A program made the position numbers and the translations under genes. From assembly GCA_022601195.1 (NCBI GenBank), contig JAHZIX010000044.1, forward strand, positions 62,001 to 126,000: DNA of 64,000 nt, read 5' to 3'. Positions 51,758 through 61,229 of this stretch are shown in pieces (position 1 is the stretch's first letter; each line of letters starts with the position of its first letter). The notes below the pieces were generated by a model, which ran no database searches, was not told the origin of the DNA, and was given only the letters and a program-made list of their open reading frames with translations. The stretch comes from Deltaproteobacteria bacterium. Its GTDB lineage: Bacteria > Acidobacteriota > Thermoanaerobaculia > Multivoradales > JAHZIX01.

Positions 51758-54700
51758 ATGCTGCGTGTCCTATGCCTTCTCATCGCTTGGAGCGCCTTCT
51801 ACGGCCCGGTAGCCGAAGCCGCAGAGGCCTTGCTGCCTAGGCACCCAGCTCCTTCTCCAGACGGTTCAGAAATCGCTTTCTCCTGGCAGGGAGACCTCTG
51901 GAAGGTAGCAGCAGAAGGAGGCGTGGCAGCGAGGCTCACCGCACACCCGGCGGCGGACCGGTTTCCCATCTGGTCCGATGACGGAAGGTGGATCGCTTTC
52001 TCCTCCGATCGCCACGGCAATCCGGATATATTTGTCCTAGCAACGGATGGCAGCTCCCCACCCCGCCGCTTGACGCACGCCTCGGTGGAAGACCGACCCA
52101 TCGATTTTGATCCTCAGGGCGAAAACGTCATCTTCACCTCCCGCCGCGACGAGAGCTTTCGCCGTAGTTCCAACTTCTACTCGGTCCCCTTGGCTGGAGG
52201 CACCCCTCACCTGGCCCTGCCCATCTTGGGACTCTCCGGCAGCTGGTCACCAGATGGCGCGACTTTCGCGCTGGTGAGAGGGTCCACCCGATGGACCCGT
52301 CGAGGCTACCGCGGCGCTGCCAACCGTGACCTCTGGCTGTGGCGCTCCCCAGATGACATCCTGCAGATCACGGACTTCGATGGCGACGACGACCGCCCCA
52401 ATTGGATCTCCGACGGCTCTTTGGTCTTTCTGTCGTCCCGTCCTGGGCGCAAGAATCTCTTCCGTCTGGACCTCGCCACCGGTGACATTCGTCAGATCAC
52501 TTCTCACCAGGGCTCCGACGTCCGCATGCCCCGTAGCTCCGCAGATGGTCGCCTGTTGGCCTATGAGTTCGAAGACGGTCTTTGGACTCTGTCGACCAAC
52601 GGAGGGCAGCCCCAGCGCCTCGCCATCGAAGTGCCGGCGGATGGGATCTCGAATGCCATCGAGCACCGGGAGGACCGAGATGGGGCACAAGAGCTGGTGG
52701 TTCACCCGAATGGCAAGCTCGTCGCCTTCACACTCCACGGAGATGTCTTTCTCTCGGCTTTGGCGGACAAAGAGGAGCTCGACATCGCACCTCCTCCAAC
52801 TTGGCGATTGACTCGCACTCCTCAACAGGAAACCGGCATTCAGTGGTCTCCGGATGGCGAAGCACTGCTACTGAGCTCGCAGCGCGAGGGGGCTGGAGAT
52901 CTCTACCTCCTGCGCCGGCAGGACGAAGAAATACCCTGGACGGAGAGCTTTGAATTCTCTTGGAAGCGGCTCACTTCCTCCTCTCAGGCCGACCACTCTC
53001 CCCAGTTCTCTCCCGACGGCAAACGGGTGGCATTTCTGCGTGGCAGAGGTCATCTCATGACCGTCACCACCGAAGGCGACGACGAGGTGACCCTGCTCGA
53101 CCATTGGTTCGATGTGCAATTCGCCTGGTCTCCCGACAGCCAGTGGCTGACCTACTCGACGCCAGACTCTTCCTTCAACTCCGATGTTTGGATCGTTCCT
53201 GCGTCCGGAGGCCAGCCCTACAACGTCAGTCGACACCCGGACGACGACGACTCTCCGACCTTTTCCGCCGATGGCAAGAGGCTTCTGTGGATCAGCCACC
53301 GCCGCGCCGATACCGCAGATTTGTGGAGCGTGTGGCTTTCCCGAGAAGATCACGAACGGACCAAAGAAGATTGGGTCAAACATTTCAAGGCGACCCGAGC
53401 AGCCCAGATGATGAAGATGAGTATGACCTCGGAAGAGGACGGCAAACCCACCGGACCGGGAAAGCCACAAGAGGAGATCCCGAAGCTCCCACCGGTTGAG
53501 GTCACCATCGACTTGGATCGTCTTTGGCAACGAGCTCAAGCCGTTACCGAGCTCAAGGGCAATGAAGGCGATCCCCTTTCCAGCTCGGACGGTCAACGCC
53601 TGTTCTTCACCTCTGAGCACGAAGGGGAGCGGGACCTCTATTCCGTCCGCTGGGATGGAGGCAAACTGAACCGTCTGACCGAAGGCGATACGCAACCGAC
53701 ATCCATTCAGAGCAGTCGAGATGGCAAGACCCTTTTCTTCCTCGACTCCAAAGGAAAAATCAAGCGCATCGACCAGGAAGGGAAAGCGGGAGACCCCATA
53801 CCTTTCGCCGCTCGGTACGAAATTGACCAACGCTTGGAGGCCAAGGTCGTTTTCGACGAGGTATGGCAAGCCCTAGCAGACAACTTTTATGACCCTGACT
53901 TCCACGGCGTAGACTGGTCCGCCGAGAAAGAGCGCTATCGCCCCTGGGCCTTGGCGGCCTCTCATCCTAGAGACTTTTCGGATGTCATGAATCTCCTGCT
54001 GGGAGAGCTCAATGCTTCTCATATGGGCTACGGCCAGCCACCGACCCCCGGCGGAGAAGAGACGGGTTGGATTGGAGCCCTATTCGACGCCGCTGCCGGT
54101 GGCCCCGGCCTCCTAGTTCGTGAGGTACTGCCCGATTCACCTGCTGCCCGGGTTTCCGTCGACTTGAAACCAGGAGAGCGCCTAGTGGCTGTTCAGGGTG
54201 AGGCGGTGGAGCCAGACACCAACGTCTACGCCTTGTTACGCGACACCGTCGGCCAGAAGGTACGATTGCGCATTCAGAACCTCAAAGGAGAAGCTCGAGA
54301 CGCGATCGTCATCCCGACAAGCCGTCGTGAGATCGGCCAGCTTCGCTATTCCCAGTGGACACGACAACGGCAAGCCATCGTCGACCGGGAGTCCGATGGA
54401 CGGCTCGGCTACCTCCATATCCAAGGGATGAACATCCCCTCCTTCGAAGAGTTCGAGCACTCTTTGTACGCAGCCGGCGAAGGCAAAGAGGGCTTGGTCA
54501 TCGACGTACGCTCCAACGGAGGCGGCTGGACCACGGACTACCTGATGGCGGTGCTCAGCGTACGCCGACACGCTCGGACCGTGGCCAGAGGAGCTGATCC
54601 ACAAGTCAAGGCCTATCCCCAAGGGCGCCTACCCCTGGCAGCCTGGACGAAACCTGCCGTGGCCCTTTGCGACCAGGATTCCTATTCCAATGCCGAAATA

Positions 54701-55000
54701 TTCAGTCATGCCTTCAAAAATTTGGACCGTGGACCCTTGGTGGGAACTCCTACCTTCGGCGCAGTGATCTCCACCGGAGGGACCTCTCTGATCAATGGAG
54801 GATTCGTCCGCTTGCCGTTTCGGGGATGGTACGTGGCCAAGGATGATCTCAACATGGAGCTCAATGGGGCGATTCCCGATGTGCTGGTCGAGTTCCCCCC
54901 GGAAGAAGACCTTTCACCAACCGCTGACACTCAGCTAGAAAAGTCCGTTCAAGTACTTTTGAGCGGATTAAAGGAAGATCCACGGTATGGAGCCTGGTAA
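51758..55000 (+). CDS. Tricorn-type S41 protease, exported
   Basis: A 1080-aa protease with a signal peptide (MLRVLCLLIAWSAFYGPVAEA). The order is a TolB/WD-like beta-propeller (about 28-330), a second propeller (about 350-680; repeated FSPDGKRVAFLRG and FSADGKRLLWISH patterns), a helical C1 region, a PDZ domain (about 770-860; GLLVREVLPDSPAARVSVDLKPGERL) and the S41 catalytic core. Visible tricorn residues are SHMGYG (Ser-His of the tetrad), DVRSNGGGWTTD, and the nucleophile Ser in DSYSNAEIF. Substrates would be short peptides. ATG 51758 has GGAAGGAG 7 bases upstream. Typical length; likely periplasmic. Confidence 0.95.
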   Translation: MLRVLCLLIAWSAFYGPVAEAAEALLPRHPAPSPDGSEIAFSWQGDLWKVAAEGGVAARLTAHPAADRFPIWSDDGRWIAFSSDRHGNPDIFVLATDGSSPPRRLTHASVEDRPIDFDPQGENVIFTSRRDESFRRSSNFYSVPLAGGTPHLALPILGLSGSWSPDGATFALVRGSTRWTRRGYRGAANRDLWLWRSPDDILQITDFDGDDDRPNWISDGSLVFLSSRPGRKNLFRLDLATGDIRQITSHQGSDVRMPRSSADGRLLAYEFEDGLWTLSTNGGQPQRLAIEVPADGISNAIEHREDRDGAQELVVHPNGKLVAFTLHGDVFLSALADKEELDIAPPPTWRLTRTPQQETGIQWSPDGEALLLSSQREGAGDLYLLRRQDEEIPWTESFEFSWKRLTSSSQADHSPQFSPDGKRVAFLRGRGHLMTVTTEGDDEVTLLDHWFDVQFAWSPDSQWLTYSTPDSSFNSDVWIVPASGGQPYNVSRHPDDDDSPTFSADGKRLLWISHRRADTADLWSVWLSREDHERTKEDWVKHFKATRAAQMMKMSMTSEEDGKPTGPGKPQEEIPKLPPVEVTIDLDRLWQRAQAVTELKGNEGDPLSSSDGQRLFFTSEHEGERDLYSVRWDGGKLNRLTEGDTQPTSIQSSRDGKTLFFLDSKGKIKRIDQEGKAGDPIPFAARYEIDQRLEAKVVFDEVWQALADNFYDPDFHGVDWSAEKERYRPWALAASHPRDFSDVMNLLLGELNASHMGYGQPPTPGGEETGWIGALFDAAAGGPGLLVREVLPDSPAARVSVDLKPGERLVAVQGEAVEPDTNVYALLRDTVGQKVRLRIQNLKGEARDAIVIPTSRREIGQLRYSQWTRQRQAIVDRESDGRLGYLHIQGMNIPSFEEFEHSLYAAGEGKEGLVIDVRSNGGGWTTDYLMAVLSVRRHARTVARGADPQVKAYPQGRLPLAAWTKPAVALCDQDSYSNAEIFSHAFKNLDRGPLVGTPTFGAVISTGGTSLINGGFVRLPFRGWYVAKDDLNMELNGAIPDVLVEFPPEEDLSPTADTQLEKSVQVLLSGLKEDPRYGAW

Positions 55001-55086
55001 GCTAGCGGGATACTGGTGGACCCACCCCTGCTGAACAAGGTATCCTCCCGATCCGAGTAGCTACTAAGAATCCCGGAGTGCAGAGA

Positions 55087-58000
55087 ATGACCCTCCTCGA
55101 CAAATTTCGTCCCGACTGGAAACAAAGCGATATCGAAACTCGGGCTGACGCCGTGCGCCAATTAGGGCCATCGGCTGTTCAGACCCTGACTGAAATCGCC
55201 AAAACGGATTCCGAACCTAAGATTCGGGCCCTCGCTATCAAGAAATTGGAGGATCCAGACGTTCTACTGGAACTTCATGGGAGCGAGACCGACGACAAGG
55301 TCAAGGAAATCGCCTTCGAACGGGCCGCGAGTATGTTGATCGCAACCGCCTCCGGAGAAGATGAGGAAGCTGCAACTCGCGCCCTGGAGCGACTTGGTCG
55401 AGAGCAAAGCCTCGCCTCCGTGGTGAAATCCGCCGCACTCTCTTCCATCCGTCAGGCAGCTTTGGCCCGTCTTTCCGAGACGGAGATACTGGTATCTGTA
55501 GCGCAACAGGCAGAAGATACCGACAGCCGAATCCAAGCGGTGGAAAAGATCGACGATGAGAAAGCTCTCCTGAGCCTGGCTCTCAAAGAGTCCTTTGGAG
55601 AAGTCGCCCTAGCAGCGCTGAAACAGCTACGGAGTCCAGAAGACCTCCTTTCCGTGGCCCAGGAGGGAACGGTAAAGACCGTGCGCACTCAGGCCCAGGA
55701 ACTTCTCGATGCGCTGCCCGACGAACAACACCCCACCCGCCTCGCGGAACGGCGGGAGCAGCAGCTAGCGCTCATAGCAACCGCCGAATCCAAGGCGGAG
55801 TCTGACGATTGGGACGCTGCTCGGGATGCCATCGAAGAAGCGCGTAGTAGCTGGCTGGAGCTAGGTTTTTCCACTGACGACGAATTGGGCCAGCAGTTTT
55901 TCTCTGCACGGGAGCGCTTCATTCAACGCCACCGAGATCATCTCGAGAGCTCCTCCTCGAAACCGGAGAACACGGAGCCCGAGAGCAAGGAGCCGGAGAA
56001 CACGGAGCCGGAGAACACGGAGCCCGAGAGCATGCCTGAAGAGGCAGCAGCCACTGCCGCCCCAGATGCCGCCTCCAAGAACTCAGAAGAAGCCTCCGAC
56101 CAAAGCCAGCAGGAAAGTGATGGCGAGGACGAGGACGAAAATCCAGAGCTTGCGCCCTGGGTCTCTCTCTGCCAAGAGGTACGAAATCTCTCAGGAGACG
56201 GCATCAACGAGAAATTGGCCACGATCCGCAGCCAATTCGAAGCCTTGGGAGATCCTCCCCAGGAGGCTGCCGAAGAACTTCGCAGCCGCTTTGAGTCGGT
56301 CGCGAAGGCTGCTGGGGAACGTCACGAAAAATGGCAAGCCCTCTCCGCTTCGACTTCCAAAAGAGAAGAAATTTGTAAGCAGGCCGAGGAGGCAGCTCAA
56401 GAGAGCGATCTTCTCGAGGCAGGGCAACGATTTTCCTCTTTGCAAAAAGAGTGGAGTGAGCTCGACAGCGTAGGCAAGGCAGAAGAGGCTCTAGAGAAGA
56501 GGTTCGCAGCTGCGGCCAAGGCTCTAGCGACTCGACTCAGCGAGAGTCGGCAAAAAGACGGTCAGAAGAAGAAAGACAATCTCGCCCGTCTCAATGGCCT
56601 GGCCAAACAGCTGGAAAACCTACTCGAGGCCAAAGACTTGAGCCTTCGTAAGGCGGAAAGAGCCCTACGGGACTCGCAGATCGCGATTCGCAGCCCTGGC
56701 GCCCTCCCGTCGAGGAAAGAGTGGCCTAAGCTGAAAAAGCGCCTCGAAACAGCTCGTGAAGCACTGATGCCCAAATTCCGCCAACTGGAACAGGAAGTGG
56801 AATGGAAGCAGTGGGCCAACGTCCCCATTCAAGAAGAGCTTTGCGCCAAGATGGAAGCCTTGATCGAGAACGAAGATCTAGGCCACGCTGCCCAGGAGCT
56901 TCGTAAGCTCTCCGAGGAATGGAAGGTCGTTGCCAGCGCTCCCCGCGAGAAAGCGGAGGAACTTTGGCAGAGATTTCGCGGAGCCCGTGAAAAAGTCCGA
57001 GCCAAGGTCAGCGTCTATTTGGGCGAACAGGCCGAGAAGCGCAAAGAGAACCTCAAGCTCAAGATTGCTTTGTGCGAGCAGGCAGAAGAGTTGGGAGACT
57101 CAACGCAGTGGCGAGAGACCGCGGAAAGCCTCAAAGGGCTTCAAATGAAGTGGAAGGCCATCGGACCGGTCCCCAGGAAACAATCCGACTCGATCTGGAA
57201 GCGTTTCCGCAAACCTTGCGACGAATTCTTTCAGCGCCGGAAAGCTCACTTCGACGCCATGGACAGCGAGCGCGAGGGCAACCTTCAGCGTAAGACAGCT
57301 CTCTGCGAAAAAGCCGAGGCTCTCTCGGAGTCCACGGACTGGGAACTCACCACCAACAAGCTCAAGGCGCTCCAGGCGGAATGGAAAACCATCGGACCGG
57401 TGCCGCGAAAAGTTTCTGACGAGATCTGGCGACGCTTTCGTAAGGCCTGCGATCTCTTCTTCGAACGCCGCGGGCGCAAAGACGAGCTTCCCTTAGAAGA
57501 CAATCTGGTCAAACGGGAGGCCATCTGCGCGGAACTAGAAGCGCTCCTCCCTGCCGCCCCCTCGACAACCCCTGAAGCCTCCGAGGTGACCGAGGCCAAA
57601 GTCGAAAAGAGGCCCGCCGAGGCTGAGGAAAAAGCTGCAGGAGAAGAACCAACCAAAGCCGAAGACGCTGGCGAGAGCGCTGGAGCAGAGGCCACCTCCG
57701 AAGCTGCTGATGCCAAGACCGACACCGAAGACGCCAATGAGGGTGCCAGTGAGGCAACCAGTGAGGCAACCAGTGAGGCGACCAGTGCCCCAGAGGCTGA
57801 GGAGACGAGTGAAGCCGCCTCCGATAGCGGGGACAAGGCGGAGCCAGAGGAGCCAGAGAGCTCCGCTGAAGACAGCAGTTCGCCCCCGGAAAACCTCGCC
57901 GAGCTAGTCAACCAGGCTCGCTCTGCTTGGAAGACTGCTGGAGACGTACCTCGCAGTCGTCGAGCTGCCATTGTCGAACGTTACACCGCAGTCTCGACCC

Positions 58001-58371
58001 AGTTGATGGCGGCATTCCCGGAGGGCCTCGAAGGCACCGAGCTAGATCCAAAAGCCGCCGAGAACCGGCGACGCAAAGCCTGTGAGAAGGCGGAGGCGCT
58101 GGTGACCCAGCTACGGAAGGATCAGAAAGAGGAAAAGAGCAAAGAGCCCTCTATTCAAGATCTCGCACAGCAACTCAAAGCGGCCCTTGCCGCCAACACC
58201 ATCCGCCGAGGTGCCGACGCCGAGACCAATGACGGCTGGAAGAAGGCTCAGAACGAGTTGCGGGATTTGGAGCGAAGGTGGCGGGAAATTCCTGGCGAGA
58301 TCGATCCCGAGCTAGCGAAACGCTTCAAGAAAGCCGCAACCGATCTCAACAAGCTAGCACCTGCTAGCTAG
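55087..58371 (+). CDS. HEAT-repeat / DUF349 protein
   Basis: A 1094-aa, highly charged helical protein with no signal peptide. Residues 1-215 are HEAT-like (RADAVRQLGPSAVQTLTEIAKTD; PKIRALAIKKLEDPDVLLELH). The middle and C-terminal parts are about six DUF349 units, most clearly the WKAIGPVPRKQSDSIWKRFR and WKTIGPVPRKVSDEIWRRFR repeats. Low-complexity linkers are encoded by tandem DNA repeats (55963-56037 and 57739-57786). DUF349 proteins are widespread but their role is poorly known; a nucleic-acid or scaffold role is speculative. GGAG precedes the ATG; a GTG 3 codons upstream is also possible. Confidence 0.9.
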   Translation: MTLLDKFRPDWKQSDIETRADAVRQLGPSAVQTLTEIAKTDSEPKIRALAIKKLEDPDVLLELHGSETDDKVKEIAFERAASMLIATASGEDEEAATRALERLGREQSLASVVKSAALSSIRQAALARLSETEILVSVAQQAEDTDSRIQAVEKIDDEKALLSLALKESFGEVALAALKQLRSPEDLLSVAQEGTVKTVRTQAQELLDALPDEQHPTRLAERREQQLALIATAESKAESDDWDAARDAIEEARSSWLELGFSTDDELGQQFFSARERFIQRHRDHLESSSSKPENTEPESKEPENTEPENTEPESMPEEAAATAAPDAASKNSEEASDQSQQESDGEDEDENPELAPWVSLCQEVRNLSGDGINEKLATIRSQFEALGDPPQEAAEELRSRFESVAKAAGERHEKWQALSASTSKREEICKQAEEAAQESDLLEAGQRFSSLQKEWSELDSVGKAEEALEKRFAAAAKALATRLSESRQKDGQKKKDNLARLNGLAKQLENLLEAKDLSLRKAERALRDSQIAIRSPGALPSRKEWPKLKKRLETAREALMPKFRQLEQEVEWKQWANVPIQEELCAKMEALIENEDLGHAAQELRKLSEEWKVVASAPREKAEELWQRFRGAREKVRAKVSVYLGEQAEKRKENLKLKIALCEQAEELGDSTQWRETAESLKGLQMKWKAIGPVPRKQSDSIWKRFRKPCDEFFQRRKAHFDAMDSEREGNLQRKTALCEKAEALSESTDWELTTNKLKALQAEWKTIGPVPRKVSDEIWRRFRKACDLFFERRGRKDELPLEDNLVKREAICAELEALLPAAPSTTPEASEVTEAKVEKRPAEAEEKAAGEEPTKAEDAGESAGAEATSEAADAKTDTEDANEGASEATSEATSEATSAPEAEETSEAASDSGDKAEPEEPESSAEDSSSPPENLAELVNQARSAWKTAGDVPRSRRAAIVERYTAVSTQLMAAFPEGLEGTELDPKAAENRRRKACEKAEALVTQLRKDQKEEKSKEPSIQDLAQQLKAALAANTIRRGADAETNDGWKKAQNELRDLERRWREIPGEIDPELAKRFKKAATDLNKLAPAS
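55963..56037 (+). repeat. Five 15-bp tandem repeats inside the DUF349 gene
   Basis: Units at 55963-55977, 55978-55992, 55993-56007, 56008-56022 and 56023-56037. The first, third and fourth are identical (CCGGAGAACACGGAG). They encode PENTE/PESKE pentads in a linker, and could vary by slippage without breaking the frame. Confidence 0.85.
57739..57786 (+). repeat. Four 12-bp tandem repeats inside the DUF349 gene
   Basis: Units at 57739-57750, 57751-57762, 57763-57774 and 57775-57786; the middle two are identical (GAGGCAACCAGT). They encode EATS tetrads in a second disordered linker. Confidence 0.85.
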
Positions 58372-58528
58372 CCCGGACTTCTCACCGACTTCGTCGCGAG
58401 AGGTCATGGATACCTAGAAATTCCAGGGGGCAGCTCGATGTTGGGACGCCAACTTCTGGGATGCTCTGTCGAGAGAAAGTCTGCCGAGAGGTAGCACCGC
58501 CTTGGGGCGCTGACGATTCAGGTCGATC

Positions 58529-58556
58529 GAGAGGAGGGGCAGCCCTCCTCTCTTTT
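58529..58556 (+). terminator. Rho-independent terminator downstream of the DUF349 gene
   Basis: Perfect 10-bp stem, GAGAGGAGGG (58529-58538) and CCCTCCTCTC (58543-58552), tetraloop GCAG, then TTTT (58553-58556). Plus-strand orientation by the T-run. Confidence 0.85.
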
Positions 58557-58692
58557 CGTTGGGTCCGATTGCACGGAGCCATTTCAAGCTAGTCGCGGCA
58601 TCGACGGAGGACCAGCGGGTCAATCCAGGAAGAAACTTCGCTCCATTCTCAAACGCGAGAGCTCGATGCAGGGAGGGTGTGGGATACCTGAG

Positions 58693-58738
58693 CAGGGAAC
58701 ACAGCGCTGCGGGTACCGCACGCAGACTGTGTTTCCTG
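58693..58738. other. Long two-part hairpin of unknown role
   Basis: A 12-bp stem with one G-U pair (58693-58704 with 58727-58738) encloses an inner 5-bp stem (TGCGG 58708-58712, CCGCA 58716-58720). No T-run on either side. It lies 155 bp downstream of the subtilase stop and could mark the end of that transcript or a small RNA. Confidence 0.45.
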
Positions 58739-58893
58739 ACTGGGCGACGAAAAAACCGGAAGAGGCCGGATTCCTCACTAACTGGTCCTCACCAACTAGA
58801 CGGTAAGGCGTTGGCATTGGGCCTTAGTCGGGAGTCTCTAGCTTCAGGCCAAGATACTCCTGCTCCCTCGGCGCTCCTCCAGCGCTCCTCCAA

Positions 58894-61179
58894 CTACCGG
58901 GACTGAGCCTCCAGAATAGTGGCAACGCTATCCACCGGAGTCAATGGAACCGTCAGGGTCCAAGCGGAAGTATCACCGGATTCGAAGCCATCGGCGAAAA
59001 TGTCTGGAGACAGAGCGCCAGTGAGGTCTCCCGTCACCACCAGAGCAAAGGGTTGGGGCCCGCTCGGGACATTGAAAGCCCTGACCGTGACGGTGTACTC
59101 GCCAGCGGCCGGAGCCGCCAGCAGAATCTGTTCCACGGTATTCAAGCGATCCGCACTTCCACCCGTAGCCGATACCCCGCCGCTGAAGACATTGCCGAGC
59201 CAAGTCCCCCCGGGGCCGCTAACCTCTAGATCCAAGTCGTTGACCAATTGGGGATTCGCCGCCAGAGTAGCGGGAAAATCCGTCCAGGTGAGCGAAACCT
59301 TGAAGGGCTCCTGGTCGGAGTGAACCGTGAAGGAAAAGGTGCTCTCTTGACCTACAGCCCCCAAGGGAAACCCTACCGTTTCATCTTCGACCCAAAGCTT
59401 TCGAGTTTCCATCCCTAGGCTCAGCACGTTGTCGAGCATCAATCGCCCCCAACCCTGGCAGTTTGAGGGAATGGCTGGGGAAACTCCGGTCATACCCTGA
59501 GCAGAATTCAGCAGAGAGGCCTTGACCAAAGCCGCCGAAGGCGAAAAACCGTCTCCAGGCAGAGCTGCCCCAGAAGGATAGAAGCCGTCTTCGTAGTATT
59601 GGCGGACCAAGGCTGCGAACCCAGCGGCTCCCGGGGAAGCCATGCTGGTTCCACTCAGATTTCTCACGTTGCAGTTGTTGCTTGCCGCGTTGCCATCACT
59701 ATTGGCGGAGCTGATCGTCTGCCCCGGGACCGTCAGGTCTGGTTTCTGTCGACCATCGTTGGTAAGTCCACAGCTCGAAAAAGAAGCCATGGACTCGGCG
59801 CTCGCCCCAGGCTGAGTCGCTCCTACGGAGATGACGTTCTTGCCGGTCGAAGGACTACCCACGGATCCGGAGCCGGGACCGGAATTGCCTGCGGCAAACA
59901 ACAGAAGAAAGTCCTTGTGATTCCACATGAACTCGTCCGCATCCTGGGCACCGGCGCTGTAGGTGTTCTGGGGATTGAAATTCTCGCGATCGCCCCAAGA
60001 ATTGGTGTGGATGCGGGCTCCCTGATCGTAGGCCTGCTGAAAGATCGGATTCAGATCCACCACCGGACAACCTAGGCCGGGAAGATCGGCGCAATCATCG
60101 GTGGCGAACCCACCATCCTGAATCACTACCTTGGCTGCCGGCGCCATCCCATCGCCGAAATCCCGAACCCCGAGATTAGTGTCCCAGTCTCCCGCCGCTG
60201 TACCCGCGACGTGGGTCCCATGATCTTGATCATCCCATTCTGTATTGCTGATACCGCCATTGCAGTCGTTCTGCCACAGGAAATCTACGGCGAGAATCTT
60301 GCGATGATTGGTGTTGACTACCGTGCCACCGTCGCACTCGTTGGTGGCTGGGAGCCCTTCGCTAGGATCGCGAAAGAAGCACATATCCGGGTCGATCCCC
60401 GTATCCAGCACCCCGATGACCTGTCCGGCGCCGAAGATACCGTGATCGTAGACAGGTGTTGCCTGCCCTCCGGAGACCCCACTCTGACCGACCCAAGCAG
60501 TGCTGTCATTGAGCAGACCGCGGTGAGCTTCCAAATCGACCCAGAAAACATCCGGAATGCGCGCCAAAGAATCTCGTACCCGAACGATCTCTGCAGGAGT
60601 CAGAAGTAAGCGCAAACGCGAAAAGCTAGCTGAGCGGGCAGAACCCACTATGGAGGAGATTCCTAGACTGCGAATCTTCCCCGCCACCAAGTCGAGGTCG
60701 GCGTCCGGATAGACTTGCACCATCACTGGACGCCGAATCTCTCGAGATCCCGTCTCACCGGCGGAACTGGCGAGAGCTGTGACAGCCGGCGCCAGCTTGT
60801 AGGCAGCATGGAAATTCCCTACCCAGCTCGTTCCCGCTAACGGCGTCAAGAGGCCTGAATCCCCTTTGATCTTCACTAGATAGGTGTCGTGAGGCAGATA
60901 GCCATAGATCCGCTCTACGGAACCTTCGAGACTCTGGTACTGCTGCTGTGAAATAGGTCCGGGAAATTTTACCAGTCGGTAGCGCCCCCCCTCTCCGCTC
61001 GTCGACTGTAGGGCCTCAGGAACCAATGGGGCTCCTAGGCGGAGATCGATCTGCTGAGAGCGAAGCTGGATCAAGGAAGAACGATCCCCATCCTCAACAG
61101 TCGCAGTGGCCGCGTTGGTCAAAGAGAACAGCAGAAAAAGAGACATGAAGGGCGTGAGACCAGGGGCGAAAACTTTCAT
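58894..61179 (-). CDS. Secreted S8 subtilisin-like serine protease
   Basis: A 761-aa exported protease. The signal peptide (to about residue 26) is followed by a propeptide-like region to about 240, then the S8 domain: Asp in IGVLDTGIDPD, His in DDQDHGTHVAGTAAGD, oxyanion Asn in LLFAAGNSGPGS and Ser in LSGTSMASPGAAGFAALV. A P-domain-like beta-sandwich follows (FKVSLTWTDFPATLAANPQLVNDLDLEV; GEYTVTVRAFNVPSGPQPFALVVTG). The C-terminal tail has FADGFESGDTSAWT, a motif seen at the ends of many exported proteins in this lineage and possibly a sorting or anchoring tail. GAGGA precedes the ATG. Confidence 0.95.
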   Translation of the reverse strand: MKVFAPGLTPFMSLFLLFSLTNAATATVEDGDRSSLIQLRSQQIDLRLGAPLVPEALQSTSGEGGRYRLVKFPGPISQQQYQSLEGSVERIYGYLPHDTYLVKIKGDSGLLTPLAGTSWVGNFHAAYKLAPAVTALASSAGETGSREIRRPVMVQVYPDADLDLVAGKIRSLGISSIVGSARSASFSRLRLLLTPAEIVRVRDSLARIPDVFWVDLEAHRGLLNDSTAWVGQSGVSGGQATPVYDHGIFGAGQVIGVLDTGIDPDMCFFRDPSEGLPATNECDGGTVVNTNHRKILAVDFLWQNDCNGGISNTEWDDQDHGTHVAGTAAGDWDTNLGVRDFGDGMAPAAKVVIQDGGFATDDCADLPGLGCPVVDLNPIFQQAYDQGARIHTNSWGDRENFNPQNTYSAGAQDADEFMWNHKDFLLLFAAGNSGPGSGSVGSPSTGKNVISVGATQPGASAESMASFSSCGLTNDGRQKPDLTVPGQTISSANSDGNAASNNCNVRNLSGTSMASPGAAGFAALVRQYYEDGFYPSGAALPGDGFSPSAALVKASLLNSAQGMTGVSPAIPSNCQGWGRLMLDNVLSLGMETRKLWVEDETVGFPLGAVGQESTFSFTVHSDQEPFKVSLTWTDFPATLAANPQLVNDLDLEVSGPGGTWLGNVFSGGVSATGGSADRLNTVEQILLAAPAAGEYTVTVRAFNVPSGPQPFALVVTGDLTGALSPDIFADGFESGDTSAWTLTVPLTPVDSVATILEAQSR

Positions 61180-61229
61180 GGCGGGATCCTCGGAGGTTGG
61201 TAGCGATTGCTAGGAACCCTGGGAGTGTA

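Larger units (their letters stand above)
58372..58893. other. Gene-free 522-bp interval with two strong RNA hairpins
   Basis: The interval separates the DUF349 gene from the convergent subtilase gene. No coding frame with a start signal is convincing. It contains a rho-independent terminator (58529-58556) 158 bp after the DUF349 stop, and a second long hairpin (58693-58738). The distance of the terminator from the upstream stop leaves room for an untranslated RNA or long 3' UTR. Confidence 0.5.

Noticed and set aside
52868-53869. Long open frame (333 codons) antisense to the tricorn protease
   Set aside because: Shadow frame; the tricorn frame is continuous and conserved.
58414-58623. 69-codon minus-strand frame between the DUF349 and subtilase genes
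   Set aside because: No ribosome site or recognisable domain, and it runs across the strong terminator hairpin.
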